A DNA stretch of 64,000 bases. It comes from Geobacter sp. UBA5735. GTDB lineage: Bacteria; Desulfobacterota; Desulfuromonadia; Geobacterales; Geobacteraceae. The position numbers and the translations under genes are program-made. Below, one piece after another: positions 26,050 through 34,882 of this stretch (position 1 is the stretch's first letter; every line of letters begins with the position of its first letter). The notes below the pieces were generated by a model. It made no database searches. It saw only the letters and a program-made list of their open reading frames with translations, and was not told the origin of the DNA. Where the stretch lies: NCBI GenBank assembly GCA_002419385.1, contig DIFZ01000001.1:1-64000 (forward strand), read 5' to 3'.

Positions 26050-26484
26050 ATGGAATCTGTGAAACTGCTTGTCGATTACGGCATAATCTGGCTGCTCGCC
26101 CTGCTGAGCGTGGTCGCGGTGGCATGCGCCATCGAGCGTCTGCTTGTCTATCGGCGGATACGTCCAGGTGATTTCTCCGATAAAAAGGAGCTGGAGCTGG
26201 AGCTTACCCGCAAGCTGCACGTCATCGCCACCATCGGCAGCAATGCGCCATACCTGGGCCTTCTCGGCACGGTGCTCGGCATCATGCTCACCTTCTACAC
26301 CATGGGCAACGGGGGATTTATGGACACCGGCAAGATCATGGCCGGCCTCGCACTGGCCCTGAAGGCTACCGCTGTCGGGCTGCTGGTGGCTATCCCGTCG
26401 GTGGCTCTCTACAACCTGCTCCTGAGAAAGGCAAAGGTACTCATTCTGCGCTGGGAGATTCTGCATGGAAGAGAAGGGGTTTGA
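26050..26484 (+). CDS. exbB: ExbB/TolQ/MotA family proton channel
   Basis: 144 residues, a short ExbB. Three membrane segments: IIWLLALLSVVAVACAIERL, APYLGLLGTVLGIMLTFYTM and ALKATAVGLLVAIPSVALYN, the last two being the family signature. With ExbD and TonB it turns the proton gradient into force for outer-membrane receptors. It overlaps exbD by 20 bases. Confidence 0.9.
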   Translation: MESVKLLVDYGIIWLLALLSVVAVACAIERLLVYRRIRPGDFSDKKELELELTRKLHVIATIGSNAPYLGLLGTVLGIMLTFYTMGNGGFMDTGKIMAGLALALKATAVGLLVAIPSVALYNLLLRKAKVLILRWEILHGREGV

Positions 26485-26839
26485 TTACATAAACGTCATT
26501 CCGTTCGTGGACATCATGCTGGTGCTCCTGACCATCGTGCTGACGACTTCGACGTTCATCGCCACCGGCATAGCAGTCCAGCTTCCCAAGGCTTCACAGA
26601 ACAGTGAGGAAACCCTGAAGGTCCGGACCATCGAGATTGACAGGAAGGGCACGATATATTTCACCGGCGCTCCGGTCACCATTTCGGCGCTCAGAGAAAC
26701 CCTGAAGGCTCTGGACAGAAACAGTCCGTTTCTCATCAGGGCTAACCGGGATCTGCAACTCCAGGCCTTCGTGGACGTGCTCGATACGGTGAAGAATTCG
26801 GGCTTCCAGAAGGTCAGCCTCCAGACGGAGAGAAAGTGA
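26465..26839 (+). CDS. exbD: ExbD/TolR family protein
   Basis: 124 residues. The N-terminus FDYINVIPFVDIMLVLLTIV contains the proton-carrying aspartate in its single membrane helix. The periplasmic part (EETLKVRTIEIDRKGTIYFT) is normal. It lies between exbB and tonB, with the tonB start overlapping its stop. Confidence 0.9.
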   Translation: MEEKGFDYINVIPFVDIMLVLLTIVLTTSTFIATGIAVQLPKASQNSEETLKVRTIEIDRKGTIYFTGAPVTISALRETLKALDRNSPFLIRANRDLQLQAFVDVLDTVKNSGFQKVSLQTERK

Positions 26840-27582
26840 TGACCAGCGGACGAAAAGCAGTTGTGATGTCCATCGTCATTCACGGCATGTTTCTCTGCGG
26901 CATGTACAGCGTGGGAAGCACGTTCGCCCAACCCGGAAAGCCGGTAGCAATAGACTTCACTCTCCTCGATTCGCAAGGAGCAGCATCGGAAAACAAGCGA
27001 CCTGAGACGGAAACAGCCGTAATTCCCCAACCGAAACCGAGAAGCGAATTCAGGGAGAAGCGGGCAGCAAAGAAAATTGAAAAACCCGAGCCGACGCGGG
27101 TTGCAGCGTCAAGCAACCAGGAACCGGCAATGGAAGCAGCAGGTCCGGTCCCGGCATCTTCAAAACCGCTTGAAGCGCAACCGAAAGAAGCTGCCCCGCG
27201 GGCAACGGGCGGAAACGGGAACCAGGTGAGCGCTGCGCCAGCCAGGACCGCATCCATGGGATCTTCCGGAACCGGCGGGAACAACCCGGGTGAACAGGCG
27301 CGCAGCCGGTACACCCGGGAGCATTACGCCTACATCAAGAAGTTGATTGAAAAGAGCCTCTCGTATCCTCCCCGGGCACGGAAGATGGGATGGACGGGTC
27401 GGGTCGTGGTGTGCTTCCAGGTCCTGAAAAACGGCCATGTCGACAAGATCCGGATCAAAGACAGTTCAGGGTACGAAATCCTTGACAATAACGTCATTGA
27501 CACGATCCGCGAAGTCGAACCGTTTCCCCGCCCGCCCGAGTGGGTGGAAATAAACATGCCCATAGTCTACCGGCTCTATTGA
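26839..27582 (+). CDS. tonB: TonB energy-transducing protein
   Basis: 247 residues from ATG 26839, which overlaps the exbD stop. An N-terminal anchor (VVMSIVIHGMFLCGMYSVGS) precedes a periplasm-spanning region rich in Pro, Lys and Glu. The C-terminal TonB domain has SLSYPPRARKMGWTGRVVVC and ends PIVYRLY. Encoded in the same operon as the ABC importer and followed by a receptor operon, it is probably dedicated to the receptors at 28707 and 36186. Confidence 0.9.
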   Translation: MTSGRKAVVMSIVIHGMFLCGMYSVGSTFAQPGKPVAIDFTLLDSQGAASENKRPETETAVIPQPKPRSEFREKRAAKKIEKPEPTRVAASSNQEPAMEAAGPVPASSKPLEAQPKEAAPRATGGNGNQVSAAPARTASMGSSGTGGNNPGEQARSRYTREHYAYIKKLIEKSLSYPPRARKMGWTGRVVVCFQVLKNGHVDKIRIKDSSGYEILDNNVIDTIREVEPFPRPPEWVEINMPIVYRLY

Positions 27583-27657
27583 ACGGAACCGCAAAACCTT
27601 CAGCAAAGCAAAGGAGCTCTTCATCATGAGATGATGTGTTTGCCTGAAATATGTTTT

Positions 27658-27769
27658 CTCCGACCCGTCCGTCCTAAAGCATTTCCGCCATGGACGCCGG
27701 GCTGTGGGCGCCGCCGGAAACAGCGCCGCCTCCCGTTATTGGAAAGGAGTGATTTCTGCGGTTTCTACA
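27658..27769 (+). promoter_or_regulatory. Moco/Tuco-type riboswitch aptamer 2
   Basis: Starts CTCCGACCCGTCCGTCC, folds to GGACGCCGGG, then GGGCGCCGC...GCGCCGCC, TCCCGTTATTGGAAAGGAGT. The core is nearly identical to aptamer 1. It lies 75 bases after tonB, so it can regulate readthrough from the upstream operon into the DUF364-receptor operon. Confidence 0.85.
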
Positions 27770-27804
27770 GGCCGTCGGATACGTATCTCCGACGGCCTTT
27801 TTTT
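27770..27804 (+). terminator. Riboswitch 2 expression-platform terminator
   Basis: GGCCGTCGGA pairs perfectly with TCCGACGGCC, followed by seven T. The terminator ends 30 bases before the ATG at 27835. Confidence 0.9.
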
Positions 27805-27834
27805 CATTAATTCAATGTGAAAGTGAGGGAACAA

Positions 27835-28704
27835 ATGGAAAAAAGTGACACGCTTCACGATGCAATCCTGCGTGAAACAACCGATCGCCTCCACGGTCTT
27901 CTGGGAGCGGAAATGGAAGCGATCACAGTGGAGAGGGTAGTGCTCGGGCTCTTCTTTACCGGCGTAAAACTCTCCAACGGACACGGCGGTATCTGTTTCA
28001 CCCCCATCAAGAGCATTCCCGAGGCAGTTTGCTGCCCCAGCTCGGCAAAAGCCATGCCCGACTCGGGAAGGATGAAGGGTGAAAAAGTGACCTCTCTCTT
28101 CGACAACATGCTTGCCGGGAACTCACTGAGGAAAACCATCGGCATTGCAGCACTGAACGCTCTGTCGTCCGCGTACTGGGCCACACAACCGAAGGTTGGA
28201 TACGAGATACGAACTGGTGTCGATGTCCTCGACAACATAGACCTGCCGGAAGACGCGAACGTTGCGGTGGTGGGCGCCCTCATTCCGTTCGTAAAAGTAC
28301 TGAAAAAGAGAGGCAAGCCGTTCAGCATCCTGGAACTGGACCCACGAACCCTCAAGCAGGACGAGATGCCCTACTTTGTCCCACCTGAAAAGGCCGCGGA
28401 AAAGCTTCCCCTCGCAGACCTGCTGGTCATCACCGGAACCACCCTCATCAACGACACCCTTGCCGGACTGCTCCAATTGAAGAAGCCGGGCGCACGCATC
28501 ATTGTCGTCGGACCCACAGCCAGCATGCTGCCTGACGCATTTTTCAAGCGGGGCGTCAGTGTGCTGGGCGGCATCACCGTGACGGATCCCGATAGGGTCC
28601 TGGATGTGATTTCCGAGGGCGGCTCCGGCTATCACTTTTTCGGCAAAGGCGCAGAGAGAACCGCCATTGAAGCAACCCCGGAAGCACTCAGGGGAGGTCT
28701 GTAA
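27835..28704 (+). CDS. DUF364 (putative heavy-metal chelation) protein
   Basis: 289 residues from ATG 27835, with GAGGGA 5 bases upstream. The N-terminal DUF4213-like half includes VLGLFFTGVKLSNGHGGICF and PEAVCCPSSAK. The C-terminal half is a Rossmann-like DUF364 domain with NVAVVGALIPFVKVLKKRGK, LLVITGTTLINDTLAGLL and RIIVVGPTASMLPDAFFKRG. The family is named for suspected heavy-metal binding and is common in anaerobes. First gene after riboswitch 2, two bases from the receptor gene. Confidence 0.82.
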   Translation: MEKSDTLHDAILRETTDRLHGLLGAEMEAITVERVVLGLFFTGVKLSNGHGGICFTPIKSIPEAVCCPSSAKAMPDSGRMKGEKVTSLFDNMLAGNSLRKTIGIAALNALSSAYWATQPKVGYEIRTGVDVLDNIDLPEDANVAVVGALIPFVKVLKKRGKPFSILELDPRTLKQDEMPYFVPPEKAAEKLPLADLLVITGTTLINDTLAGLLQLKKPGARIIVVGPTASMLPDAFFKRGVSVLGGITVTDPDRVLDVISEGGSGYHFFGKGAERTAIEATPEALRGGL

Positions 28705-28706
28705 TA

Positions 28707-30947
28707 ATGAGGGACCTGGTTTCTTTCTGCGTGCTTCTTCTTGCCTTTTGCCCGGCGACACAAAGTCGGGGAGAAGAAGTCGGCAACAAGGTCAACCTGG
28801 ATGAGGTCGTTATCACGGACAGGAAATCCTCCGGCGTGTTCGAGCCAAAGGAGAGCCAGCCCAATACGGAGAGCACGATAACCAGAGAAGGTCTCGACCG
28901 ATTCGGCGGCGCAGGACAGATCAACGCTTTCCAGGCCCTCGACGGCCTTCCCTCCGTGAATTTCCAGAGCGCAGACGCGTTCGGCCTCAGCAATAACCGC
29001 AGCATTCGGGTAAGGGGGCAGACAAGGGTGGCATCCACGGTTGAAGGAATAAGCCTCCTCAACTACGGACTGAGTCCGGGCGTAAGTGATGCCTGGCTTT
29101 TCGACATGGAAAACCTGGAAGGGGTAACGTTGTACAAAGGGGCGGTTGCCGCGGAAAAGAGCCTCGTTCCCTACAACACCGCCGGGACCATGAACCGGAC
29201 CCTGCTCAGGCCGGACGACCGCTTCGGGGTAACCGTGCGCGACAATTTCGGCACATTCGGCCTGAACAAGATATTCACCCGCATCGACACCGGTCTGCTT
29301 CCGACCAAAACGAAGCTGTTCGTATCCTATTCCCATACGGAAGCAGACAAGTGGAAAGGCACCGGGGAAAGCCGCGCCGATATTGCGTCCTTTGGCCTGA
29401 CACAACAGCTTCCAGCGGGGGCCAAGTTCGAGGTTTTCGGCACCTACAGCGATTCGAAGACCAACTCCTACCGTGCGCTCACCTATGCCCAGGCACGGGA
29501 TCTGGGAGAATACTACCGCTACGACTTCAACAAGTCGCTCACGGGAATTCCCGGTCAGGACAGCTACTATTACGATTACAACAGGGACAGTTACAGCAAC
29601 TATGCTTTTTTCGGCAACCTCGAATTCAATCTCCCGTGCAACGGCAAGCTTTCCATCAAGCCTTATTATGCGAATGAAAACGGGTATACCCTGTCAGGTG
29701 TCGCCAGAATCCTGGGTAGCCCCGGTGTAAGGAAGTGGGTAATCGAGCACAACAACTATGGAGTGACAGCCCAATATGATACCCCGTTTCTGGGTACCGA
29801 CTTGACCATCGGCTACTGGTATGCCGTTCAGACCCCCCCGGGGCCGCCCACGGCACAGAAGGTGTACCGGGCGGCCAATGGAGGACTGACTTACGCAGGT
29901 TGGGCGGTTCTCGCCGATCCGGTTGGAAATCATGAGTGGAACAGTCCCTATGTTTCCATCGGCAAACAGCTGGGTAGTGTCTACCTGAAAGCAGGAATCA
30001 GGTATGTCTCTGAAATGACGCCGTCAATCAACCTGTATTCAACGACCAATGTGCCGGATGTTTCGTACCCGCAAGCACTGAATTACGCAACCATCGACTC
30101 CAGAGGAAGCGTGAAGGGCCACACCATGAGCGAATGGCTGCCGAATTTCGGAATCGACTATGCCATTTCGAAACAGATGAATGTCTACTTCAACTATGGA
30201 AGAAATTTCGGCCGGCCCTCATTCGATGTATGGACTGTCTACGCAAACAACAGGGCGGCATTCGCCGACAGCGGCCTTACCGCTCAATATGTCTGGGATC
30301 AGGTCAAGCCCGAGATCACGGATAATTTCGATTTGGGGGTACGCTACACGGGAAGCAGGGGCCATGTGGCCGGGACATTGTTCGGAATTATCGACAGGGA
30401 CAAGGGAGTGAATGTCACGGACCCGCTCCTCGGTATCAGATATACGCGCAACATCGCGGAGGCCATCGGGTACGGGGTGGAACTGGAAGCATGCCTTTCG
30501 CCCATGGAAAACCTGGATGTCTTTCTGTCCGCGTCATATATCCGCTTCGAATTCACGGACGACATCGTAACCGCTCCCGGTTCAGTGACGAAGGCAAAGG
30601 GGAACCAGGTTCCCGATGCGCCGGAGTTCGAAGCCAGGGTAGGCGCAACCTACCGGTTTTACGATTTTTCCTTCTCGCCCGTGCTGCGGTACACGGGAAA
30701 ACGGTACGGCGACGTGGAGAATAGGGAAAAAATCTCCGATTACGCGGTAGTCGACCTGAATATCCGTTACACGAAAAAAAATATCCTCTGGTGCAAGGTG
30801 TTCAGCGCAGGAGTAACTTTCCTCAATCTTTTCGATACACACTACATCGGCATTATCAATGCGTCCGACGACACCCGTCAGGGGAGCGCCTCCTACTATG
30901 CCGGCGCCCCCTTTACCGTGGTGGGAAACGTGACGTTCCAGTTCTGA
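28707..30947 (+). CDS. TonB-dependent outer-membrane receptor 1
   Basis: 746 residues. A signal peptide is followed by a TonB box, NLDEVVITDRK. The plug domain contains NAFQALDGLPSVNFQSADAF and SIRVRGQTRVASTVEGISL, which is less like the usual VDGVP plug. A 22-strand-type barrel follows, ending FTVVGNVTFQF with the terminal Phe needed for barrel insertion. Riboswitch 2 upstream suggests a molybdenum or tungsten compound as cargo; a siderophore-like chelate is the other possibility. Confidence 0.9.
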   Translation: MRDLVSFCVLLLAFCPATQSRGEEVGNKVNLDEVVITDRKSSGVFEPKESQPNTESTITREGLDRFGGAGQINAFQALDGLPSVNFQSADAFGLSNNRSIRVRGQTRVASTVEGISLLNYGLSPGVSDAWLFDMENLEGVTLYKGAVAAEKSLVPYNTAGTMNRTLLRPDDRFGVTVRDNFGTFGLNKIFTRIDTGLLPTKTKLFVSYSHTEADKWKGTGESRADIASFGLTQQLPAGAKFEVFGTYSDSKTNSYRALTYAQARDLGEYYRYDFNKSLTGIPGQDSYYYDYNRDSYSNYAFFGNLEFNLPCNGKLSIKPYYANENGYTLSGVARILGSPGVRKWVIEHNNYGVTAQYDTPFLGTDLTIGYWYAVQTPPGPPTAQKVYRAANGGLTYAGWAVLADPVGNHEWNSPYVSIGKQLGSVYLKAGIRYVSEMTPSINLYSTTNVPDVSYPQALNYATIDSRGSVKGHTMSEWLPNFGIDYAISKQMNVYFNYGRNFGRPSFDVWTVYANNRAAFADSGLTAQYVWDQVKPEITDNFDLGVRYTGSRGHVAGTLFGIIDRDKGVNVTDPLLGIRYTRNIAEAIGYGVELEACLSPMENLDVFLSASYIRFEFTDDIVTAPGSVTKAKGNQVPDAPEFEARVGATYRFYDFSFSPVLRYTGKRYGDVENREKISDYAVVDLNIRYTKKNILWCKVFSAGVTFLNLFDTHYIGIINASDDTRQGSASYYAGAPFTVVGNVTFQF

Positions 30948-30964
30948 CAGACGAAAGGGAAAGG

Positions 30965-31603
30965 ATGAAAGCAATGCAGATGGACGTAAAGAAATTCGAC
31001 ACCATGGCCCGGGAGATTTTTGCGCCCGCATATCCTCTGATTGCGGCCCAGGCCGTTGCGCGGACCGGCATAAGGGAGGGAGTCTGCCTGGACATCGGCT
31101 GCGGCGGCGGCTACCTAGGCCTGGAACTGGTGCGGACCACCGGTCTTTTCGTCAAATTTCTCGACCAGTCTCGCGAGATGCTGGACATCGTGCGGGGCAA
31201 TATCGCTTCGCGCGGATTGGAAGACCGCACCGACATCCTGTCGGGAAGCGCCGAATCCATACCGCTGCCGGACAGCGCGGTGAACCTGGCCGTCAGCCGG
31301 GGTTCTATGTTTTTCTGGGACCGGGTGACGGCGTTCCGGGAAATCGAGCGGGTCCTGGCGCCGGGCGGCATGAGCTACATCGGCGGCGGATTCGGTTCCG
31401 CGGAGGTGAAGGCAGAGATCGACCGCAAGATGGAGGGGCGATCCCATGACGGCCCTCCGTGGCGGGAGTGGGTGGCGAAAAGGCTCGGTCCCGAGGCGCC
31501 CGGTGAGTTCGAAAAAGAATTGCGGAGCGCGGGGATTGAAGACTTCGAGATTGATCGCAGCGAGGACAAGGGCCTCTGGATAATCATAAGGAAACCGGAA
31601 TGA
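30965..31603 (+). CDS. Class I SAM-dependent methyltransferase
   Basis: 212 residues if begun at ATG 30965; ATG 30974 has better spacing to AAAGG and is equally possible. Motif I is GVCLDIGCGGGYLGLELVRT, the acidic loop KFLDQSREMLDIVRG, and the post-motif LAVSRGSMFFWDRVTAFREI. It belongs to the small-molecule methyltransferases of the UbiE type. It sits between a receptor and a radical-SAM gene whose start overlaps its stop (ATGA). Substrate unknown; a ligand that holds the metal is one idea. Confidence 0.8.
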   Translation: MKAMQMDVKKFDTMAREIFAPAYPLIAAQAVARTGIREGVCLDIGCGGGYLGLELVRTTGLFVKFLDQSREMLDIVRGNIASRGLEDRTDILSGSAESIPLPDSAVNLAVSRGSMFFWDRVTAFREIERVLAPGGMSYIGGGFGSAEVKAEIDRKMEGRSHDGPPWREWVAKRLGPEAPGEFEKELRSAGIEDFEIDRSEDKGLWIIIRKPE

Positions 31604-33402
31604 ACAACGTTAATTGCGATATCTGTGAGCGTACCTGCGCCATCCCTTCCGGCGGGACCGGCGCATGCGGTAGATACGGTGAACGGGACGGCGCGGTCGC
31701 GGAGTTGTTCCCCGACAGGTACATTGTGGCCTGTCCCATCTCCATCGAGACCATGCCGATCCTCCATTTTCATCCGGGCGCCAGGTTTCTCCAGATCAGT
31801 ACCACCGGATGCAACTTCGACTGCCCGGGATGCGTCTCCACCGTCATCGTCAGGGAGATGGCCCCGGACAGCTCCGCCCTGCTGAGGTTGACGCCGGAGG
31901 AGGTGGTGCAAAGAGCGCGGGATAGCGGTTGCTCGGGAATAGCATTTTTGATGAACGATCCCCTGGCCGGGCTTCCCAGCTTTATCAGGGTGGCTGAGCT
32001 TGCCCGCGCCGGGGGGCTGTACGTCGGCTGCTCCACTAACGCCTATTTCACCGAATCATCGCTGTCGAGGCTTCTTCCCCATCTCGATTTTATCAACCTG
32101 GGGGTAAAGGGATTTTCAGACCGGGCATACAGGGAGTGCGGCGCGTCCGGCATGGCGCCGGTGCTGAGAAACCTGAAAACCCTCCACGAAAGCGGGGTTC
32201 ACGTGGAGGTCTCTTGTATTCTTACCAGGGACAATCATGAAGAAATCCGCTCTCTGGCTCGACATGTCTCGGGAATTTCGAAACGGATCCCCTTGCAGGT
32301 CATGCGCTTCATCCCCCTAGCAATGGCGGATATCTCACTGGAACCGACCATCCACGAGACGGAAGGGCTGTGCGCGGAACTCAGGGAATTACTGGATTAT
32401 GTCTACCTGTTCAATTCTCCCGGCACGGAATACCTGCACACCCCTTGCCCGGAATGCGGGGAAATCGCCTTCAAACGGGATTTCTACGGACCGATGGGGG
32501 CCAAGCTGATCACGTCGGACGGCACCGGGCCCACTGGAAACGCCTGTCACTCCTGCTCCCGTTCGCTGGACATCGTCGGGCAACCCGCCAGGACCTTTTA
32601 CCAGGAAGGAGACTTCGAGGGCGGCTATCCCTTCACGCGCGCCCTGGAGATCATCGAGGCGATGCTCATCGCCATGGGCGTATCCGAAAAATCTACGGTT
32701 GTGCGGGCATGGGAGAGTTTCCTCTCATCCGGTGACCTGAAGGGCTTTCACAAGGCCATCCAGAACCCGAAGACGTACATCGGGATGGCGCGCCACTTCG
32801 GTCGCGTCGCGGGCGTGGCCGAACGGGGCGAGGCGCTTGCCGCCTGCCTGGAACAGCAACTGGCGAGGATTGAGACCGCCCTGGCGCCGGTGTCGTACCG
32901 GCCCAGGGTCTACTATGCCATGGGCAAACCGCTTTTCTATATCCGCGGAGGCCGCCTGGAAAATCAACTGGTGGAAACGGCGGGCGGGACAAGCGTCAAC
33001 CGCCGGCTGGAAGCGAGCGGCCGTCCCGGCCGGAGCCTTTCCGTCGCTCAACTCAACGAACTGGACCCCGAGGTTATCTTCATCTCCGCCTTTATTTCCA
33101 ATCCGGTTGAAGACTTCCATGCCGAATGCCTCCGCCTGGGGGTGACCGCCAGGGCGGTGCAGACCGGCAGAATCTACACCCATCCCGCTCCGGGGTGGGA
33201 CTTCGGCAGCCCCCAGTGGATCCTGGGCCTGATGTACATGGCGACAACACTGCACGGAGACCTTTGTCCCTTGGACGTGACGGCGGAAGCGGAGGCCTTT
33301 TACCGGCGCTTCTACGACATCGGATTCTCAGCGTCCGAGGTGAACCGTTCCTTCAGCAAGCCGGTGGCAGGCTGGCAATGGAACGAAGGCGGAACAAACT
33401 GA
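31600..33402 (+). CDS. Radical-SAM enzyme fused to a lobe of a periplasmic-binding protein
   Basis: 600 residues. Residues 6-25 (CDICERTCAIPSGGTGACGR) are a cysteine motif as in PflA-like/AmmeMemoRadiSam enzymes. The radical-SAM cluster is C71-C75-C78 in TTGCNFDCPGC. A further cysteine set lies at C283, C286, C316 and C319. From about residue 432 the chain switches to the C-terminal lobe of an ABC substrate-binding protein (VYYAMGKPLFYIRG, AGGTSVN, LNELDPEVIFI, EAFYRRFYDIGFSASE), matching the binding proteins at 33758 and 38394. No signal peptide, so this lobe is cytoplasmic. Such a fusion is unusual and suggests the enzyme senses or holds the same ligand the transporter carries. Confidence 0.85.
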   Translation: MNNVNCDICERTCAIPSGGTGACGRYGERDGAVAELFPDRYIVACPISIETMPILHFHPGARFLQISTTGCNFDCPGCVSTVIVREMAPDSSALLRLTPEEVVQRARDSGCSGIAFLMNDPLAGLPSFIRVAELARAGGLYVGCSTNAYFTESSLSRLLPHLDFINLGVKGFSDRAYRECGASGMAPVLRNLKTLHESGVHVEVSCILTRDNHEEIRSLARHVSGISKRIPLQVMRFIPLAMADISLEPTIHETEGLCAELRELLDYVYLFNSPGTEYLHTPCPECGEIAFKRDFYGPMGAKLITSDGTGPTGNACHSCSRSLDIVGQPARTFYQEGDFEGGYPFTRALEIIEAMLIAMGVSEKSTVVRAWESFLSSGDLKGFHKAIQNPKTYIGMARHFGRVAGVAERGEALAACLEQQLARIETALAPVSYRPRVYYAMGKPLFYIRGGRLENQLVETAGGTSVNRRLEASGRPGRSLSVAQLNELDPEVIFISAFISNPVEDFHAECLRLGVTARAVQTGRIYTHPAPGWDFGSPQWILGLMYMATTLHGDLCPLDVTAEAEAFYRRFYDIGFSASEVNRSFSKPVAGWQWNEGGTN

Positions 33403-33528
33403 CTTTTCGATTGTCAACCGAGGCGCCCGCAAAACTCGGAAAAAGAAAATAATCAGTCCGATCCCCCGTCAAGCTCATCTTTACCCATAAGTCTTGTTGA
33501 GGCAATGGGACACGTGGTTGGTTTTTCT

Positions 33529-33614
33529 CCCCCTCTTAAGCTAAGAGGGGGTCGGGGGGAGTTATGAAGAGTAAGATAGTAACCCCTCCTGTCCTCCCCT
33601 TACGTAAGGGGAGG
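33529..33614. repeat. Cluster of palindromes between the radical-SAM gene and the binding-protein gene
   Basis: A 10-bp inverted repeat, CCCCCTCTTA/TAAGAGGGGG (33529-33551), is followed by a perfect 22-bp palindrome, CCTCCCCTTAC/GTAAGGGGAGG (33593-33614). Between them a weaker G-run/C-run pair can form. It has the look of a dispersed non-coding element. The rest of 33403-33757 holds no gene. Confidence 0.85.
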
Positions 33615-33757
33615 AACGCTTTGTAAGCGAAGTCCTTGAAAATCAACCAGTTGCTGACCTTGCGGTGTCCAGGAAAACATGGGTGAGAACATGAGTCCGT
33701 CAAGGGAGGGGGAAGTCTTTTGCAAAAGGCTCAACCGAAATCAAAGAAGGAGGAACA

Positions 33758-34774
33758 ATGGTCCGCATACTCCGTAGAGCCCTGTTCCCGGCGTTGATTC
33801 TGTTATTAGGCATGGGCGCGTCCGCGGAAGCAAAGAGGAAAATTGTCGACATGGCGGGCAGGAAGGTGGTCGTGCCGGACACGATCCGCGGGGTTGTCAT
33901 CACCTGCTACGGCGGCGTTACCCATGAGGTGTCCGTCATGGGCGCGGCCGACAGGATCGTCGCCCAGCCTTCCATGCGGCGTTTTCCGAATCTTCTGAAG
34001 ATGTATCCCCGCTTTGCCGCCACGGAGGATGCAGGCTCTTTTGAAAACGTGAGTGTCGAGAGGATCATGACGCTCAAGCCGGATCTGGTCATCGCCGGCA
34101 TAACCTCTCCCCGCGCCAACAGGAAGATTGAGAGTCTGGGCATCCCGGTGGTGACAGCCGCGATAGGCCGCGCGGATATTGACGCTCTCCTCAACGAATT
34201 CAGGATGATGGGAAAGGTGCTCGGAACGGAAAAGAGGGCCGCCGAGCTGGTTTCCTTCTGGAAAGAGCGTCTGTCGTTCATCCGGAAACGGGTTTCCGGG
34301 ATTCCCGTCTCGAAGCGGAAAAGGGTCTTTTACATGGGCTCGGAGTCTTCCCTTTCCACGGACGGCCGCCTGTGGTGGGGACAGCATTTTATCTCGGCGG
34401 CCGGAGGCATCAATGTGGCCGCGGATATCGGACCGGCGCGGCAGGTTACCGTTGAGCAACTGCTGGTCTGGAATCCGGACGTCATTGTCATGCACACCGA
34501 CACAGGCCCCTTATCGGCGGGCAGGCCGTTTAAAGACAACCCGAGGATGAGAAACGTTAAGGCCGTCAAGGATAATCGCGTCTACCCGTGTCCGGTGGGG
34601 GCGTTCTGGTGGGATCGTCCATCTCCCGAGGCAATCCTGGGGATCTTGTGGCTGGCCAGAACCCTGTATCCGGAACGGATAAAAGGGCTGGATCTGAAAA
34701 AGGAAACGGTGTCTTTCTACAAGCGCTTTTATGACTACGGTCTGTCCGGCGGGGAGTATGGATCGTTCTTCTGA
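33758..34774 (+). CDS. Periplasmic substrate-binding protein 1 (type II ABC importer)
   Basis: 338 residues with a signal peptide (FPALILLLGMGASAEA). The mature start IVDMAGRKVVVPDTIRGVVI is typical of Fe3+-siderophore/cobalamin binding proteins and of MolA-type molybdate/tungstate binders. Lobe 2 has FYMGSESSLSTDGRLWWGQH, AAGGINVAADIG and QLLVWNPDVIVMHT. It ends FYKRFYDYGLSGGEYGSFF. Probably delivers cargo to the permease at 22996. GAAGGAGGAACA precedes the ATG. Confidence 0.85.
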   Translation: MVRILRRALFPALILLLGMGASAEAKRKIVDMAGRKVVVPDTIRGVVITCYGGVTHEVSVMGAADRIVAQPSMRRFPNLLKMYPRFAATEDAGSFENVSVERIMTLKPDLVIAGITSPRANRKIESLGIPVVTAAIGRADIDALLNEFRMMGKVLGTEKRAAELVSFWKERLSFIRKRVSGIPVSKRKRVFYMGSESSLSTDGRLWWGQHFISAAGGINVAADIGPARQVTVEQLLVWNPDVIVMHTDTGPLSAGRPFKDNPRMRNVKAVKDNRVYPCPVGAFWWDRPSPEAILGILWLARTLYPERIKGLDLKKETVSFYKRFYDYGLSGGEYGSFF

Positions 34775-34882
34775 AAATACACATAATATGAGTCTCATGC
34801 AAAAGTCAAGGGAGGGGGTGTGCCACTTGGGGCTTATCCAAAATATTAGAATTACAAATAACTAAGGAAAGGATTGGTGAAC

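Noticed and set aside
32725..33255. Minus-strand frame inside the radical-SAM fusion
   Set aside because: Antisense shadow of a gene with clear motifs.
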